Positions 8,179-17,389 of a DNA stretch of 64,000 bases are shown one piece after another. Where the stretch lies: positions 620,001 through 684,000 of the forward strand of contig NZ_CP030059.1 of the NCBI RefSeq assembly GCF_015291745.1, written 5' to 3'. The first letter of the stretch is position 1. Each line of letters starts with the position of its first letter. A program made the position numbers and the translations under genes. This DNA is from Bradyrhizobium sp. CCBAU 53351 (GTDB lineage: Bacteria > Pseudomonadota > Alphaproteobacteria > Rhizobiales > Xanthobacteraceae). Under the pieces are notes generated by a model, which saw nothing but the letters and a program-made list of their open reading frames with translations, searched no databases and was not told the origin of the DNA.

Positions 8179-9693
8179 GTGACAGTTGCCCTTCCCACGC
8201 CAGCCCAACTTCGCAGTGTCGCCGAGCAATGCGGCCTATCGCTCACCGACGAGGACGTCACCTCGTTCCGCGGCCTGATGCAGGGCTCGATCGAGGCCTA
8301 CAATCTCGTGGCCGCGATGCCGGACGAGCTGCCGGAGGTGAAGTACCCGCGCACGCCGGGCTATCGGCCCTCGACCGAGGAGAACCCGCGCAACGCCTGG
8401 TATCGCAAGTCGATCGTGAAGGGCGCCGCCAGCGGCAAGCTCAAGGGCAAGACCGTCGCGCTGAAGGACAACATCATGCTGGCCGGCGTGCCCATGACCA
8501 ACGGCTCGTCGACGCTGGAAGGCTATGTGCCTGATTTCGACGCCACCATCGTCACGCGCATGCTGGATGCCGGCGCCGAGATCAAGGGCAAGGTGCATTG
8601 CGAGCACTTCTGCCTGTCCGGCGGCAGCCACACCGGCTCCTACGGGCCGGTGCATAATCCGCACAAGATGGGCTACTCGGCCGGCGGCTCGTCGTCGGGC
8701 TCCGGCGTCGTGGTCGCGCTCGGCGAGGTCGACATGGCGATCGGCGGCGATCAGGGCGGTTCGATCCGCATGCCGTCCTCGTTCTGCGGCATCTACGGCA
8801 TGAAGCCGACCTGGGGCCTCGTCCCCTACACCGGCATCATGCCGATCGAGATCTACGTCGACCATACCGGCCCGATGACTGCGACGGTCGCCGACAACGC
8901 GCTGCTGCTCGAAGTGCTCGCCGGCGACGATGGCTACGATCCGCGCATCAAGGCGCCCAAGGTCGAGGAGTACACCAAGGCGCTTGGCCAGGGCGTCAAG
9001 GGCATGAAGATCGGCATCGTCAAGGAAGGCTTTGAGCAGCCGGTCGCGGAGGCCGCGGTGAACGAAAGCGTGCGCGAGGCCGCCAAGCGCTTCAAGGATT
9101 TGGGCGCCACCGTCGAGACCGTCTCGATCCCGATGCATCTCTTGGGCGGCGCGATCTGGACCCCGATCGGCACCGAGGGCCTGACCCAGACCATGATGTT
9201 CGGCGATGGCTACGGCCTGTCCCGCGGCGATCTCTATTCGACCTCGCTGATGGATTTCCATCGCGGCTGGCGCCGGCAGGCCGATTCGCTGTCCGAGACC
9301 ACGAAGCTATTCATGATGCTCGGCACCTACATCAACAACAATTTCGGTCCGCGCTTCTACGGCAAGGCGCTCAACATCTCGCGCCGGCTGACCGCGGCCT
9401 ACGACAAGGCGTTCGCGGACTACGACCTCCTGCTGATGCCGACCACGCCGATGAAGGCGACCAAGCTGCCGGAGCCCAATGCCAGCCGCGAGGATTACGT
9501 CGCCCGCGCGCTGGAGATGATCTCCAACACCGCGCCGTTCGACATCACCCATCATCCCGCGATGTCGCTGCCTTGCGGCATGGTCGACGGCTTGCCGGTC
9601 GGCCTGATGCTCGTCGGCCGCATGTTCGAGGAATCAACCATCTACCGCGCCGCCCACGCCTTCGAGCAGATCGGCGACTGGAAGAAGATGTGA
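8179..9693 (+). CDS. Amidase (amidase-signature family)
   Basis: A 504-aa amidase-signature hydrolase that would convert an amide to acid plus ammonia. The Ser-cisSer-Lys triad is present: Lys in VALKDNIML, Ser in the GGSSSGSG loop, and the nucleophile Ser in GGDQGGSIRMPSS. The start is GTG at 8179 with AGGAGAG 5-10 bases upstream; the frame is open further upstream but unlikely to be coding. It stands between a binding protein and a branched-chain/urea-type ABC transporter, so the substrate is probably an imported short-chain or aromatic amide. Closest by eye to amidases associated with nitrile or amide use; exact substrate unknown. Confidence 0.92.
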   Translation: MTVALPTPAQLRSVAEQCGLSLTDEDVTSFRGLMQGSIEAYNLVAAMPDELPEVKYPRTPGYRPSTEENPRNAWYRKSIVKGAASGKLKGKTVALKDNIMLAGVPMTNGSSTLEGYVPDFDATIVTRMLDAGAEIKGKVHCEHFCLSGGSHTGSYGPVHNPHKMGYSAGGSSSGSGVVVALGEVDMAIGGDQGGSIRMPSSFCGIYGMKPTWGLVPYTGIMPIEIYVDHTGPMTATVADNALLLEVLAGDDGYDPRIKAPKVEEYTKALGQGVKGMKIGIVKEGFEQPVAEAAVNESVREAAKRFKDLGATVETVSIPMHLLGGAIWTPIGTEGLTQTMMFGDGYGLSRGDLYSTSLMDFHRGWRRQADSLSETTKLFMMLGTYINNNFGPRFYGKALNISRRLTAAYDKAFADYDLLLMPTTPMKATKLPEPNASREDYVARALEMISNTAPFDITHHPAMSLPCGMVDGLPVGLMLVGRMFEESTIYRAAHAFEQIGDWKKM

Positions 9694-9729
9694 GCAAGGC
9701 TTCGATGCCGACGGACGGGACAGCAACGC

Positions 9730-10587
9730 ATGGCTAACGCGTTCGTCGCAGCGTTCGAGATCCTGAGCTTCGGCGCGATCATCGTCCTGATCGTGCTAGG
9801 GCTCGGGATCATCGCCAGCATGATGGGCATCTTCAACTTCGCGCAGGGCGAGTTCGTTCTGCTCGGGGCCTACGTCACCTATCTCGCCTACGCCAAGGGC
9901 CTGCCGATCTGGGCCGGCATGGTCGCCGCACCGTTCCTGGTCGGCGGGCTCGGCTTCGTGCTGGAGGCGCTGATCATCCGCCGCTTCTATGCCGCGCCGA
10001 TCGTCGCCATGCTCGGCACCTATGCGCTCGGCCTGATCATCCGCGAATCCGTTCGCGGGCTGATCGGCGGCTTCTACCTGACCGTCCCGGAGCCGATCGG
10101 CGGCTCGATCGACATCGGCGCCATGCACATCTCGGCCTGGCGCTTCACCATCATCGTCATCACGCTCCTGGTGATGGGGGGCTGCTATTTGCTGCTGTCG
10201 CGCACCAGCTTCGGCTTGCGCGTGCGGGCCACGCTGGAGAATCCGTCGCTGGCGCGCGCCTCCGGCATCTCCACGCCGCTGATCTACGGCGCCACCTTTG
10301 CCTTTGGTGCGGCGCTGGCCGGACTTGCCGGCGCGCTGATCGTGCCTGTGTTCAGCCTGTTCGCCGATCTCGGCCTGCGCTTCCTGATCCAGGGCTTTGT
10401 CGCGGTCATGGTCGGCGGCGTCGGCTCCTTCATCGGCCCTGTCGCGGGCGCCGGCGTCATCGGCACGCTCAGCGCGGCGCTGCCCTGGGTGATGGCGCCC
10501 GTCGTCGCCGACGTCCTCGTCTTCGTGCTCGCCATTGTCTTCATCAAATTCCGCCCGCAGGGCCTCATCGCTGGAAAAGGGGTTTAG
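9730..10587 (+). CDS. ABC transporter permease, LivH/UrtB type
   Basis: A 285-aa inner-membrane permease with about eight membrane segments and the LivH/UrtB features GIFNFAQGEFVLLGAY near the N-terminus and GGVGSFIGPVAGAG in the EAA-like loop. It forms the channel with the LivM/UrtC-type permease encoded at 11827. The operon order is binding protein, amidase, UrtB-like, UrtA-like, UrtC-like, UrtD-like, UrtE-like, which differs from canonical urtABCDE. Confidence 0.9.
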   Translation: MANAFVAAFEILSFGAIIVLIVLGLGIIASMMGIFNFAQGEFVLLGAYVTYLAYAKGLPIWAGMVAAPFLVGGLGFVLEALIIRRFYAAPIVAMLGTYALGLIIRESVRGLIGGFYLTVPEPIGGSIDIGAMHISAWRFTIIVITLLVMGGCYLLLSRTSFGLRVRATLENPSLARASGISTPLIYGATFAFGAALAGLAGALIVPVFSLFADLGLRFLIQGFVAVMVGGVGSFIGPVAGAGVIGTLSAALPWVMAPVVADVLVFVLAIVFIKFRPQGLIAGKGV

Positions 10588-10589
10588 TC

Positions 10590-11807
10590 ATGTTCGATCG
10601 CACGCAGCTCTCTCGGCGCCGCTTTCTCTCCAATTTCGCCTTTGCGTCCGGTGCGGTTGCGACCGGCGTCGGCAGCTGGATGATCCCCGCGCCCTGGGCC
10701 AATGCGGCCGAGGCGCCGATCAAGGTCGGCATCGCCACCGACCTCACCGGTCCGATCGCCTATGCCGGCAATGCCGACGCCAATGTCGCCAAGATGGTGA
10801 TCAAGGAGATCAACGCCGCCGGCGGCCTGCTCGGCCGTCCGCTCGAGCTCTATATCGAGGACACCGCCTCCAACGAATCCGTCGCCGTCGGCAACGTGCG
10901 AAAACTGATCCAGCGCGACAAGGTCGACATGGTCTTGGGCGGCATCACCTCCTCGATGCGCAACGCGATCAAGGATCCGATCGTGGCGCGTGGCAAGACG
11001 CTCTACATCTATCCGCAGCTCTACGAGGGCAAGGAGTGCACGCCCTATCTGTTCTGCACCGGGCCCACACCGGCGCAGCAATGCGACGAGTTCATCCCCT
11101 GGCTGATCAAGAACGGCGGCAAGAAGTTCGCGCTGCCGAGCGCCAATTACGTCTGGCCGCACACGCTCAACGTCTATGCCCGCAAGGTGATCGAAGCGAA
11201 CGGCGGCGAGGTCGTGTTCGAGGAATACTACCCGCTCGACCAGGTCGACTTTTCCGCGACCGTCAACCGCATCGTCTCCAACAAGGTCGACGTCGTCTTC
11301 AACACCGTCATTCCGCCGGGTGTCGGCCCGTTCTTCAAGCAGCTCTATGAAGCCGGCTTCCTCAAGAACGGCGGACGGCTCGCCTGCGTCTACTATGACG
11401 AGAACACGCTCAACATCAATCAGGCCGCGGAGATCGAGGGGCTCGCCAGCTGCCTCGACTATTTCAAGGTGCTGACCAAGGAGAACCCGTTCGACGCAAA
11501 AATCCAGGCGGCCTATGAAAAGGATTTTCCGGGCAACTTCCTGTTCGCCGCCGGCAGCGCCGCGACCGGCACCTATCGCGGCCTGAAGCTGTGGGAAGCG
11601 GCGGTGAAGGAAGCCGGCAAGATCGACCGCGAGTCGGTTGCCGCCGCGCTCGACCACGCCAAGATCGCCGAAGGTCCGGGCGGGCCTGCCGAGATGGTCC
11701 CCGGCAAGCGCCACTGCAAGATGAAGATGTACACCGCGGTCGCCAAGGCCGGCAATTACGAGATCGTCGCCCGCAGCGAAGGCCTCGTCGATCCCAAAGA
11801 ATGCTAA
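10590..11807 (+). CDS. Periplasmic substrate-binding protein, UrtA type, Tat-exported
   Basis: A 405-aa protein beginning with a twin-arginine signal (SRRRFLSNFAFASGAVATG) and an A-rich cleavage site before AEAPIKVGIATDLTGP. The mature part is a type I binding fold (AGGLLGRPLELYIEDTASNES). It should deliver urea or an amide to the permeases on either side. It starts 2 bp after the UrtB-like gene. Tat export is typical for UrtA proteins. Confidence 0.9.
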   Translation: MFDRTQLSRRRFLSNFAFASGAVATGVGSWMIPAPWANAAEAPIKVGIATDLTGPIAYAGNADANVAKMVIKEINAAGGLLGRPLELYIEDTASNESVAVGNVRKLIQRDKVDMVLGGITSSMRNAIKDPIVARGKTLYIYPQLYEGKECTPYLFCTGPTPAQQCDEFIPWLIKNGGKKFALPSANYVWPHTLNVYARKVIEANGGEVVFEEYYPLDQVDFSATVNRIVSNKVDVVFNTVIPPGVGPFFKQLYEAGFLKNGGRLACVYYDENTLNINQAAEIEGLASCLDYFKVLTKENPFDAKIQAAYEKDFPGNFLFAAGSAATGTYRGLKLWEAAVKEAGKIDRESVAAALDHAKIAEGPGGPAEMVPGKRHCKMKMYTAVAKAGNYEIVARSEGLVDPKEC

Positions 11808-11826
11808 GGCGGAATGCTGAGGTGGA

Positions 11827-12921
11827 ATGCTGAAGCCGATGAGTGTGGTAAGACAGGCCATCGCCGACGACGGAGCGGGCGACGGGATGGCTGAACGCGT
11901 GGCGGCGGGACAGGCCGGGGACCGAGTCAAAGTAGGACGAAAAGTCCTGCCGATCGTGGAGGGCGTCGTGCTGGTCGCGGCGCTGCTCGCGCCGCTGGTG
12001 CTGCAGGACTATCTCACGGTGTTCGCGACGCGCGTGATCATCCTCGCGCTGTTCGCGCTGTCGTTCGACCTGGTCTGGGGCTATGCCGGCATCATGAGTT
12101 TCGGCCAGGCCCTGTTCTTCGGCTCGGCCGGCTATGGCGTCGCACTGCTCGCGCGCGACCTCGACATCACCAACATCCTGCTGGTGCTGCCGGCGGGAAC
12201 GCTGATCGGCCTCACCTTCGCGCTGCTGCTCGGCGGCTTCCTGCTGCTGGGCCGGCATCCCTCCAGCGTGATCTTCGTTTCGCTGGGCACGCTGACCGGC
12301 TCCTACGCCGCCGATCGGCTCGCGCGCGGCTGGTATTATCTCGGCGGCCAGAACGGCATCCCCTCGATCGCGCCAATGACGCTCGGCGGCTACGAGTTCA
12401 CGGAAGGGCCGGCGTTCTATTATCTCGTGCTCGGCATTCTCGTCGCCGTCTATCTGCTCTGCCGCTTCCTGGTGCGCTCGCAATTCGGCCTCGCGCTCGC
12501 GGGGCTCCGGGAGAACGAACAGCGCATCGCCTTCTTCGGCTACAAGGCGCAGCACCTGAAGGCGATCATCTTCACCATCGGCGGCGGCGTCGCGGGGCTC
12601 GCCGGCAGCCTCTATGCCTTCCACGAAGGCTTCGTCTGGCCCAACATGGTCGGCGTCGTCGTCTCGACGCAGGTGGTGCTCTACGTGCTGTTCGGCGGCT
12701 CCGGCACGCTGATCGGCGCCGTCATCGGTGCCGTGATCGTCGAAGGCGTCAGCTTCTGGCTGTCGGACAATTATCGCGACGTCTGGCCGATCATTCTGGG
12801 CTTGTTGCTGCTGCTCGTGATCCTGTTCCGTCCCCTCGGCCTGATCAGCTTTGTCCTCGGCGAGCGCGAGCGCGTCGGCAGCTTCGGCGCCAAAGCAAAA
12901 GAGAAGCGCCATGCTCCTTGA
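11827..12921 (+). CDS. ABC transporter permease, LivM/UrtC type
   Basis: A 364-aa inner-membrane permease. An N-terminal cytosolic extension of about 40 residues precedes about ten membrane segments; LVWGYAGIMSFGQALFFG and GLRENEQRIAFFGY are typical LivM/UrtC signatures. It partners the LivH/UrtB-type permease. The gene overlaps the next one by 11 bp. A methionine at residue 5 is an alternative start. Confidence 0.9.
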   Translation: MLKPMSVVRQAIADDGAGDGMAERVAAGQAGDRVKVGRKVLPIVEGVVLVAALLAPLVLQDYLTVFATRVIILALFALSFDLVWGYAGIMSFGQALFFGSAGYGVALLARDLDITNILLVLPAGTLIGLTFALLLGGFLLLGRHPSSVIFVSLGTLTGSYAADRLARGWYYLGGQNGIPSIAPMTLGGYEFTEGPAFYYLVLGILVAVYLLCRFLVRSQFGLALAGLRENEQRIAFFGYKAQHLKAIIFTIGGGVAGLAGSLYAFHEGFVWPNMVGVVVSTQVVLYVLFGGSGTLIGAVIGAVIVEGVSFWLSDNYRDVWPIILGLLLLLVILFRPLGLISFVLGERERVGSFGAKAKEKRHAP

Positions 12922-13642
12922 AGCCGCCGGCATCAAGAAGATCTTCGGCAAGCTCACCGCGCTCGACGACGCGGCGCTTAGCGTCGGCGAGAACGAATTC
13001 CACGGCCTGATCGGCCCGAACGGCTCCGGCAAGAGCACCTTGATGAAGTGCATCGCCGGCGCAGAAGTGCCGACCACAGGCAAGGTCTCCTTCGTCAACA
13101 CCGACATCACCGCGTTCACGCCGACCGAGCGCGCGCGGGCCGGCATGAGCCTGAAGTTCCAGATCACATCCGTGCTGCCCTCGCTGACGCTGTACGACAA
13201 CATCCTGCTCGCGTTGCAGGCGCATTGCTCGCTGTTCGACCTGGTGTTCTCGCGCACGCGCGGCGCGCTGCACGACCAAGTCATGTCCATGCTGACGCAG
13301 TTCCGCCTGGCCGATCGCGCCTTCGATGCGGCGGCGGCGCTGTCGCACGGCCAGCAGCAATGGCTGGAGATCGCGATGGCGCTCGCGGGCAAGCCAAAAC
13401 TGCTGCTGCTCGACGAGCCGACCGGCGGCATGAGCCTGGAGGAGCGCCGCGTCACCGGCGAGCTGCTCCAGCCGATCAAGCAGCATTGCTCCCTCGTCAT
13501 CGTCGAGCACGACCTCGATTTCATTCGCGACATCTGCGATCGCCTCACCGTGCTCGACCAGGGCAGGGTGCTGGCGTCGGGCACCGTGTCCGAGATCCAG
13601 GCCAACACATCCGTCCAGGAGATTTATCTGCGCCGTGCCTGA
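12911..13642 (+). CDS. ABC transporter ATPase, UrtD type
   Basis: A 243-aa ATPase with Walker A GPNGSGKST, Walker B LLLLDEPT and H-loop VIVEHD. The signature loop reads LSHGQQQWLEIAMAL rather than LSGGQ; that LSHGQ-QWLE form is characteristic of UrtD and supports a urea/amide transporter over a branched-chain amino acid one. It starts inside the end of the permease gene and overlaps the next ATPase gene by 8 bp. Confidence 0.93.
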   Translation: MLLEAAGIKKIFGKLTALDDAALSVGENEFHGLIGPNGSGKSTLMKCIAGAEVPTTGKVSFVNTDITAFTPTERARAGMSLKFQITSVLPSLTLYDNILLALQAHCSLFDLVFSRTRGALHDQVMSMLTQFRLADRAFDAAAALSHGQQQWLEIAMALAGKPKLLLLDEPTGGMSLEERRVTGELLQPIKQHCSLVIVEHDLDFIRDICDRLTVLDQGRVLASGTVSEIQANTSVQEIYLRRA

Positions 13643-14336
13643 GCAACAATTTCTCAACATCAGCCATCTCGACGCCGGCTACGGCCGGAGCCAGGTGCTG
13701 TTCGACGTCAACCTCGGCATTCCCTGGCGCGGCGGCGTCGCCGTGCTCGGGCGCAACGGCGCCGGCAAGACCACGCTGATGAAGACCATCGTCGGCGAGC
13801 TGCCGGCGTGGAACGGCGAGGTCGCCTTCGACGGCCGCGACATCAGCCGCCGTGCCACCCAGGAACGCGTGCGCGCCGGCATCGGCTATGTGCCGCAGGA
13901 GCATTCGGTGTTCGCGCGCCTGTCGGTGCGCGACAATCTCGCGGTCGGCTCGCTCGCGAACAAGGACGCCTCCGCCGTCGACCGCGTGCTGGCGATCTTC
14001 CCAAAACTCGGCCAGCGCCTCGATCAGCCCGCCGGCACGCTGTCGGGCGGCGAGCGCAAGATGCTCGCGATCGGCCGCGCCATGTTGGGGGATCCCAAGC
14101 TGCTGCTGTTGGACGAGCCGACCGAAGGCGTCTGGATCGGCGTCATCGAGGAGATCACCGAGCGCCTGATCGAGCTGGCGAAGACGATCGCCGTCATCAT
14201 CGTCGAGCAGCACCTCGATTTGGCGCTCCGCGTCGCCGATTATGCTTACGTGCTCGACCGCGGCAGGGTCGCGTTGCAAGGCGAGGCCGGCGAGGTGAGG
14301 GGCAATCCGGAGCTGATGCGGTATCTGGCGCCGTAG
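13635..14336 (+). CDS. ABC transporter ATPase, UrtE/LivF type
   Basis: A 233-aa ATPase with Walker A GRNGAGKTT, signature LSGGERKMLAIGRAM, Walker B LLLLDEPTEG and H-loop VEQH. The EPTEG sequence is usual for UrtE. The start is GTG at 13635, overlapping the UrtD-type gene by 8 bp, so translation is probably coupled. Last gene of the transporter operon; the next gene is convergent, 22 bp away. Confidence 0.92.
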   Translation: MPEQQFLNISHLDAGYGRSQVLFDVNLGIPWRGGVAVLGRNGAGKTTLMKTIVGELPAWNGEVAFDGRDISRRATQERVRAGIGYVPQEHSVFARLSVRDNLAVGSLANKDASAVDRVLAIFPKLGQRLDQPAGTLSGGERKMLAIGRAMLGDPKLLLLDEPTEGVWIGVIEEITERLIELAKTIAVIIVEQHLDLALRVADYAYVLDRGRVALQGEAGEVRGNPELMRYLAP

Positions 14337-14358
14337 CTCGAACCGCCGGGACCTGGGA

Positions 14359-14847
14359 TCATCTGCTCGTCTTCTGAAGAGCCGCGATGCGTTTTTGCAC
14401 GTGGGCCGCCAGGTCTGAAAAGGGCAGGCATGAATTCGGGTACGGAGTCATCGCGCCCGACGTCTTGTCCTCATTCTCCCCGATAAGTTCCTTGAGCTGA
14501 TTGATGTCGGTGGAGTTGAGCCGATCCATGCAGGCCGAGGCCTTTATCGCGCGTGTGACGATCTCGATATCGTTCGTCAGGCGAAGGATCTGGTACTTGA
14601 CGATCGACCGTTCGAATACCTCGAGAGCCTTCTTGTAGTCTCCGGCCTTGTAGAGCTCGTTGCCTTCTCTCCATATGGCGGCTCCGTCATTGTGGATCTG
14701 CTTTTGCTTCGCAGGGTCGGTCACGGGTGCGTAATTCTTCGGCTCCCAGTAATCGCCCGCCCAGGCGGCCGGCAGGATCGAAACCGCGGCGAGAAAAAGG
14801 GTGCCGACCGAAACCGAAAGGCGGATGGTGCGAGAGGACCGAATCAA
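14359..14847 (-). CDS. Secreted TPR-like protein
   Basis: A 162-aa exported protein: signal peptide ending AAWA before GDYWEPKNYAPVTD, then one TPR-like helical pair (EGNELYKAGDYKKALEVFERSI) and two Cys (SACMDRL, NSCLPF) that might form a disulfide. Function unknown. It is the last gene of a minus-strand cluster of small secreted proteins running from 19093 downwards, and lies 53 bp after the zinc-ribbon gene. Confidence 0.65.
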   Translation of the reverse strand: MIRSSRTIRLSVSVGTLFLAAVSILPAAWAGDYWEPKNYAPVTDPAKQKQIHNDGAAIWREGNELYKAGDYKKALEVFERSIVKYQILRLTNDIEIVTRAIKASACMDRLNSTDINQLKELIGENEDKTSGAMTPYPNSCLPFSDLAAHVQKRIAALQKTSR

Positions 14848-14900
14848 GGGGAGCTCCTTTTGGATACGCGAATCAATTCAACGGAAAGCGGCTTTCATGG

Positions 14901-15635
14901 TCACGTCTTCCGCGGGCTCGGAATGATCTGGATGTGCCGTGCGATGGCTTTGATCAGCTCGGGGTCCGCGACCGAGGTCGCGACCGGCGGCGCAGGCTTC
15001 CCCTCGAGCGCCTGGCCGATCGTGTATCGCGCGTCATCCCTGGCCGCGATCTTGTCGCGATGGAAGGCGACGATTTCGGCGAAGGGATATTCCAGCTCTT
15101 CGGCCGTCAAATCGGCGATCAGTGCCTCGGCGGCCTCCCAGCTCGATGCGCGCCGCAGGACGTCGAGCAGGAGCAGCCTGGTGTCGAGCGAGGTGATACG
15201 CGGGCCTTCCAGATGACGTGCGGCTTTGAGGCGGAGTGCCGCCGCCTCGGACGGCCTGCTGGCGTCGTCGCAGACCCAGGCCGCGGACAGCGTGCTCAGG
15301 AACGCCGATCTCCGTTCGCCGTCATGGGCATGCTGCGCGGCGCGCACCAGGAAGCGGCGCGATGCCGGGTCGGACGATGGGTCGCGTGAGGCGGTGAGGA
15401 ATTCGGCCGTATCGAGGAAGCTGCGCGCCTTCGCGTCGCCCTTGTCGATGCTCGGGGCCACGTAGCCGCAATAGGGACACTCCTGCAGCCAGCTTCCAAT
15501 GGTCCAGCGGTACATTTTCGGCGGCCGCTGGTCGAGGTCGGGTGAGCCGCGCGTGTTCGAGCTCATGAGCACGGAATGCTCGGAGGACTTGCCGCAGCAA
15601 TGGCATTGCAGTTTCTCGGTTCTGTAATCTGTCAT
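14901..15635 (-). CDS. Zinc-ribbon protein, DUF2225-like (paralogue B)
   Basis: A 244-aa protein paralogous to the product of 4251-4913. CHCCGK and ECPYCGYVAP provide the predicted zinc ligands. It is about 24 residues longer at the C-terminus (ending IIPSPRKT). As in the first copy, the TPR gene is directly upstream (13 bp). The ATG at 15635 is chosen because similarity to the paralogue starts there. Function unknown. Confidence 0.7.
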   Translation of the reverse strand: MTDYRTEKLQCHCCGKSSEHSVLMSSNTRGSPDLDQRPPKMYRWTIGSWLQECPYCGYVAPSIDKGDAKARSFLDTAEFLTASRDPSSDPASRRFLVRAAQHAHDGERRSAFLSTLSAAWVCDDASRPSEAAALRLKAARHLEGPRITSLDTRLLLLDVLRRASSWEAAEALIADLTAEELEYPFAEIVAFHRDKIAARDDARYTIGQALEGKPAPPVATSVADPELIKAIARHIQIIPSPRKT

Positions 15636-15648
15636 CGGAGGTCGGGCC

Positions 15649-16749
15649 CTACGCTCCCCATCGCTTTCGAAGGTTGCGGCGATGCATCTCCGAGGCCTCG
15701 ACCAGCGTCTCCAGCACGCCGCCGTGGGGCGCCGCCTTGTTGCCTGCCAGATCTGCCGTTCTGTACCGAGAGGCCGGCTTTGCGGGGTCGAGGAATGCCC
15801 GCAGCACCGAGAAGCCCCGCTCCAGGGTCGGCTCGGCGTCTTGCGAGCCTTCGCGCGCATAGCCGGCGGCGAGCTCGGCGAGAATCCAGAGCAGGGCCGC
15901 AGCGTCCTTTCCATAGGTCTGCTCGCTCATTGCGAGGAGCCGCTTGAGCAGAGGTTCGGCCTCCCAGAACTCTCCACAATCCACATAGGCCGAAATCATC
16001 GCGGCGAGAGCTTTCCGGACCTCGAAGCTGTCTGATCCAAACCGCTCCTCCATGATGCCGAGGCCCTGCGCGAAGGCGGTCACGGCCTTGCGCGCACGCT
16101 CGCTCCTGAGCCTGCGGTCCTGCAGATTGCTGGAATTTGCGTGGGTGATGGCGACGGTCAGCAATGTCCGTGCCGCTTCCTCGCTGCGCTCGCCGAATAT
16201 CTTTTGCTTCAGATGCAAGCTGCGTTGCAGGTTCGCCTCAGTGGCCTCCCATTTCTTCAGCCGCGCCCCGATCTCGGCGAGCGTGTCGACGGCGGCTGCC
16301 ATCTCGACGCTGACGGCGCCGTGGATCGTCTCGAGGATCGAGATGCTTCGCTCCAGAAGAGCTGCGGCGCGCGCGTAGTCACCAAGAAGGGCCCATCTTC
16401 GCGCGATGGCCTCGCATTCCCCGGCGGTCTGCCGGCTGTTCTCACCAAAGAGCGCGGACTTGATCGCCAGCCGCTTCAACTGAAATGGCTCGACGAGCTT
16501 GAAGTCGACGCCGCCTGCCTTGCTGATCCAGGAGTTGAGGTCGCCCAGGATGGACTGCGGCCCGTGCAGGCTTTCCTGGATCGAGGTGCAACGGTCGAGA
16601 AAGGGTATGGCTTCGACGGGATCCTCACTCCGGCAGATCAGTCCGATCAGCGTTCGCAGGGCCGTGACGACCTCGTCGCTGATTGGGCCGTGGCGCTTTT
16701 CCAGCCAGGCGATATGTCGAAGGTGGTTCTCTGCATAGCAAGATGCCAT
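15649..16749 (-). CDS. TPR-repeat protein (paralogue B)
   Basis: A 366-aa cytosolic helical-repeat protein, collinear with the product of 4930-6033, with shared LHGPQSIL/LHGPRSVL, EPFQLKRLAIKS and AALLWILAELA blocks. The repeats LLERSISILETIHG and LQRSLHLKQKIFG are of the Tpr_10/Tpr_12 kind. With the zinc-ribbon gene it makes up a two-gene unit duplicated on either side of the marR/transporter block. Probably a protein-interaction scaffold; partner unknown, perhaps the secreted proteins before export. Confidence 0.75.
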   Translation of the reverse strand: MASCYAENHLRHIAWLEKRHGPISDEVVTALRTLIGLICRSEDPVEAIPFLDRCTSIQESLHGPQSILGDLNSWISKAGGVDFKLVEPFQLKRLAIKSALFGENSRQTAGECEAIARRWALLGDYARAAALLERSISILETIHGAVSVEMAAAVDTLAEIGARLKKWEATEANLQRSLHLKQKIFGERSEEAARTLLTVAITHANSSNLQDRRLRSERARKAVTAFAQGLGIMEERFGSDSFEVRKALAAMISAYVDCGEFWEAEPLLKRLLAMSEQTYGKDAAALLWILAELAAGYAREGSQDAEPTLERGFSVLRAFLDPAKPASRYRTADLAGNKAAPHGGVLETLVEASEMHRRNLRKRWGA

Positions 16750-16775
16750 GGACCGTTTCGCTTACCCCCAGCCGC

Positions 16776-17216
16776 TCAGAGCCGCATCCTGGCCAGTTTC
16801 TCGTCGTGAGCCCGGCGCGGTCGCGAGCCGAATGTCTTCTTGCACATTGGCCCGAAGGCTTCGGCAGACGCCAGCGCGCTGGCCCCGACATCTGCGGGTC
16901 GTGCCTCGAATCTCTTGACCCGACCGGTCTGCCCAACGACGGCGGTCACGTCGCAGAAGAAATCCTCGTGCCGCCCGGCCTCGTCGGGTCCTTCGAAGGA
17001 GGCGGTCGTCTTCAACCGCCAGCGATAGGCCCGGTCCTGATCCCGGCGCCCGGACGCGACGATCTGGTCGGGGTGGCCGTATTTCTGCATCAGCGCGACG
17101 ATGCTCATTCCCTTGAAATCGTCGCGCGGTCTGCCCTCGGCGGCCTGGACCGGAATTGCGACAGTCGCGAGAAGGAAAAGAAGTATCGCGTGAGGAGGGA
17201 AAGTGCGTTGCAGCAT
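16776..17216 (-). CDS. Small exported protein, weakly BamE/SmpA-like
   Basis: A 146-aa protein with a signal peptide (FLLATVAIPVQA before AEGRPRDD). The mature part FKGMSIVALMQKYGHPDQIV followed by YRWRLKTTASF has the spacing of the BamE/SmpA fold (a GMS..V...G.P strand-helix followed by an aromatic strand), but the similarity is weak. Two Cys. It lies 26 bp upstream of the TPR gene, in the same orientation. The start at 17216 is chosen to give the signal peptide a proper N-region. Confidence 0.55.
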   Translation of the reverse strand: MLQRTFPPHAILLFLLATVAIPVQAAEGRPRDDFKGMSIVALMQKYGHPDQIVASGRRDQDRAYRWRLKTTASFEGPDEAGRHEDFFCDVTAVVGQTGRVKRFEARPADVGASALASAEAFGPMCKKTFGSRPRRAHDEKLARMRL

Positions 17217-17389
17217 GCCTTTGGCTCTATGGGACGGAGCAGAAAGAATTCTGATTACGTCCTCGCAACGCGGCTTGCACGTGCAATTTTCAGCCGCGCA
17301 TGCGGGCATTGGCTGGCACGTGTGGACTTCGGCAGCCGAGCTTGCGAAGCGGCGTTTCGAGTGCTCTGTGAAGGACCCTGCTCCAGTTG

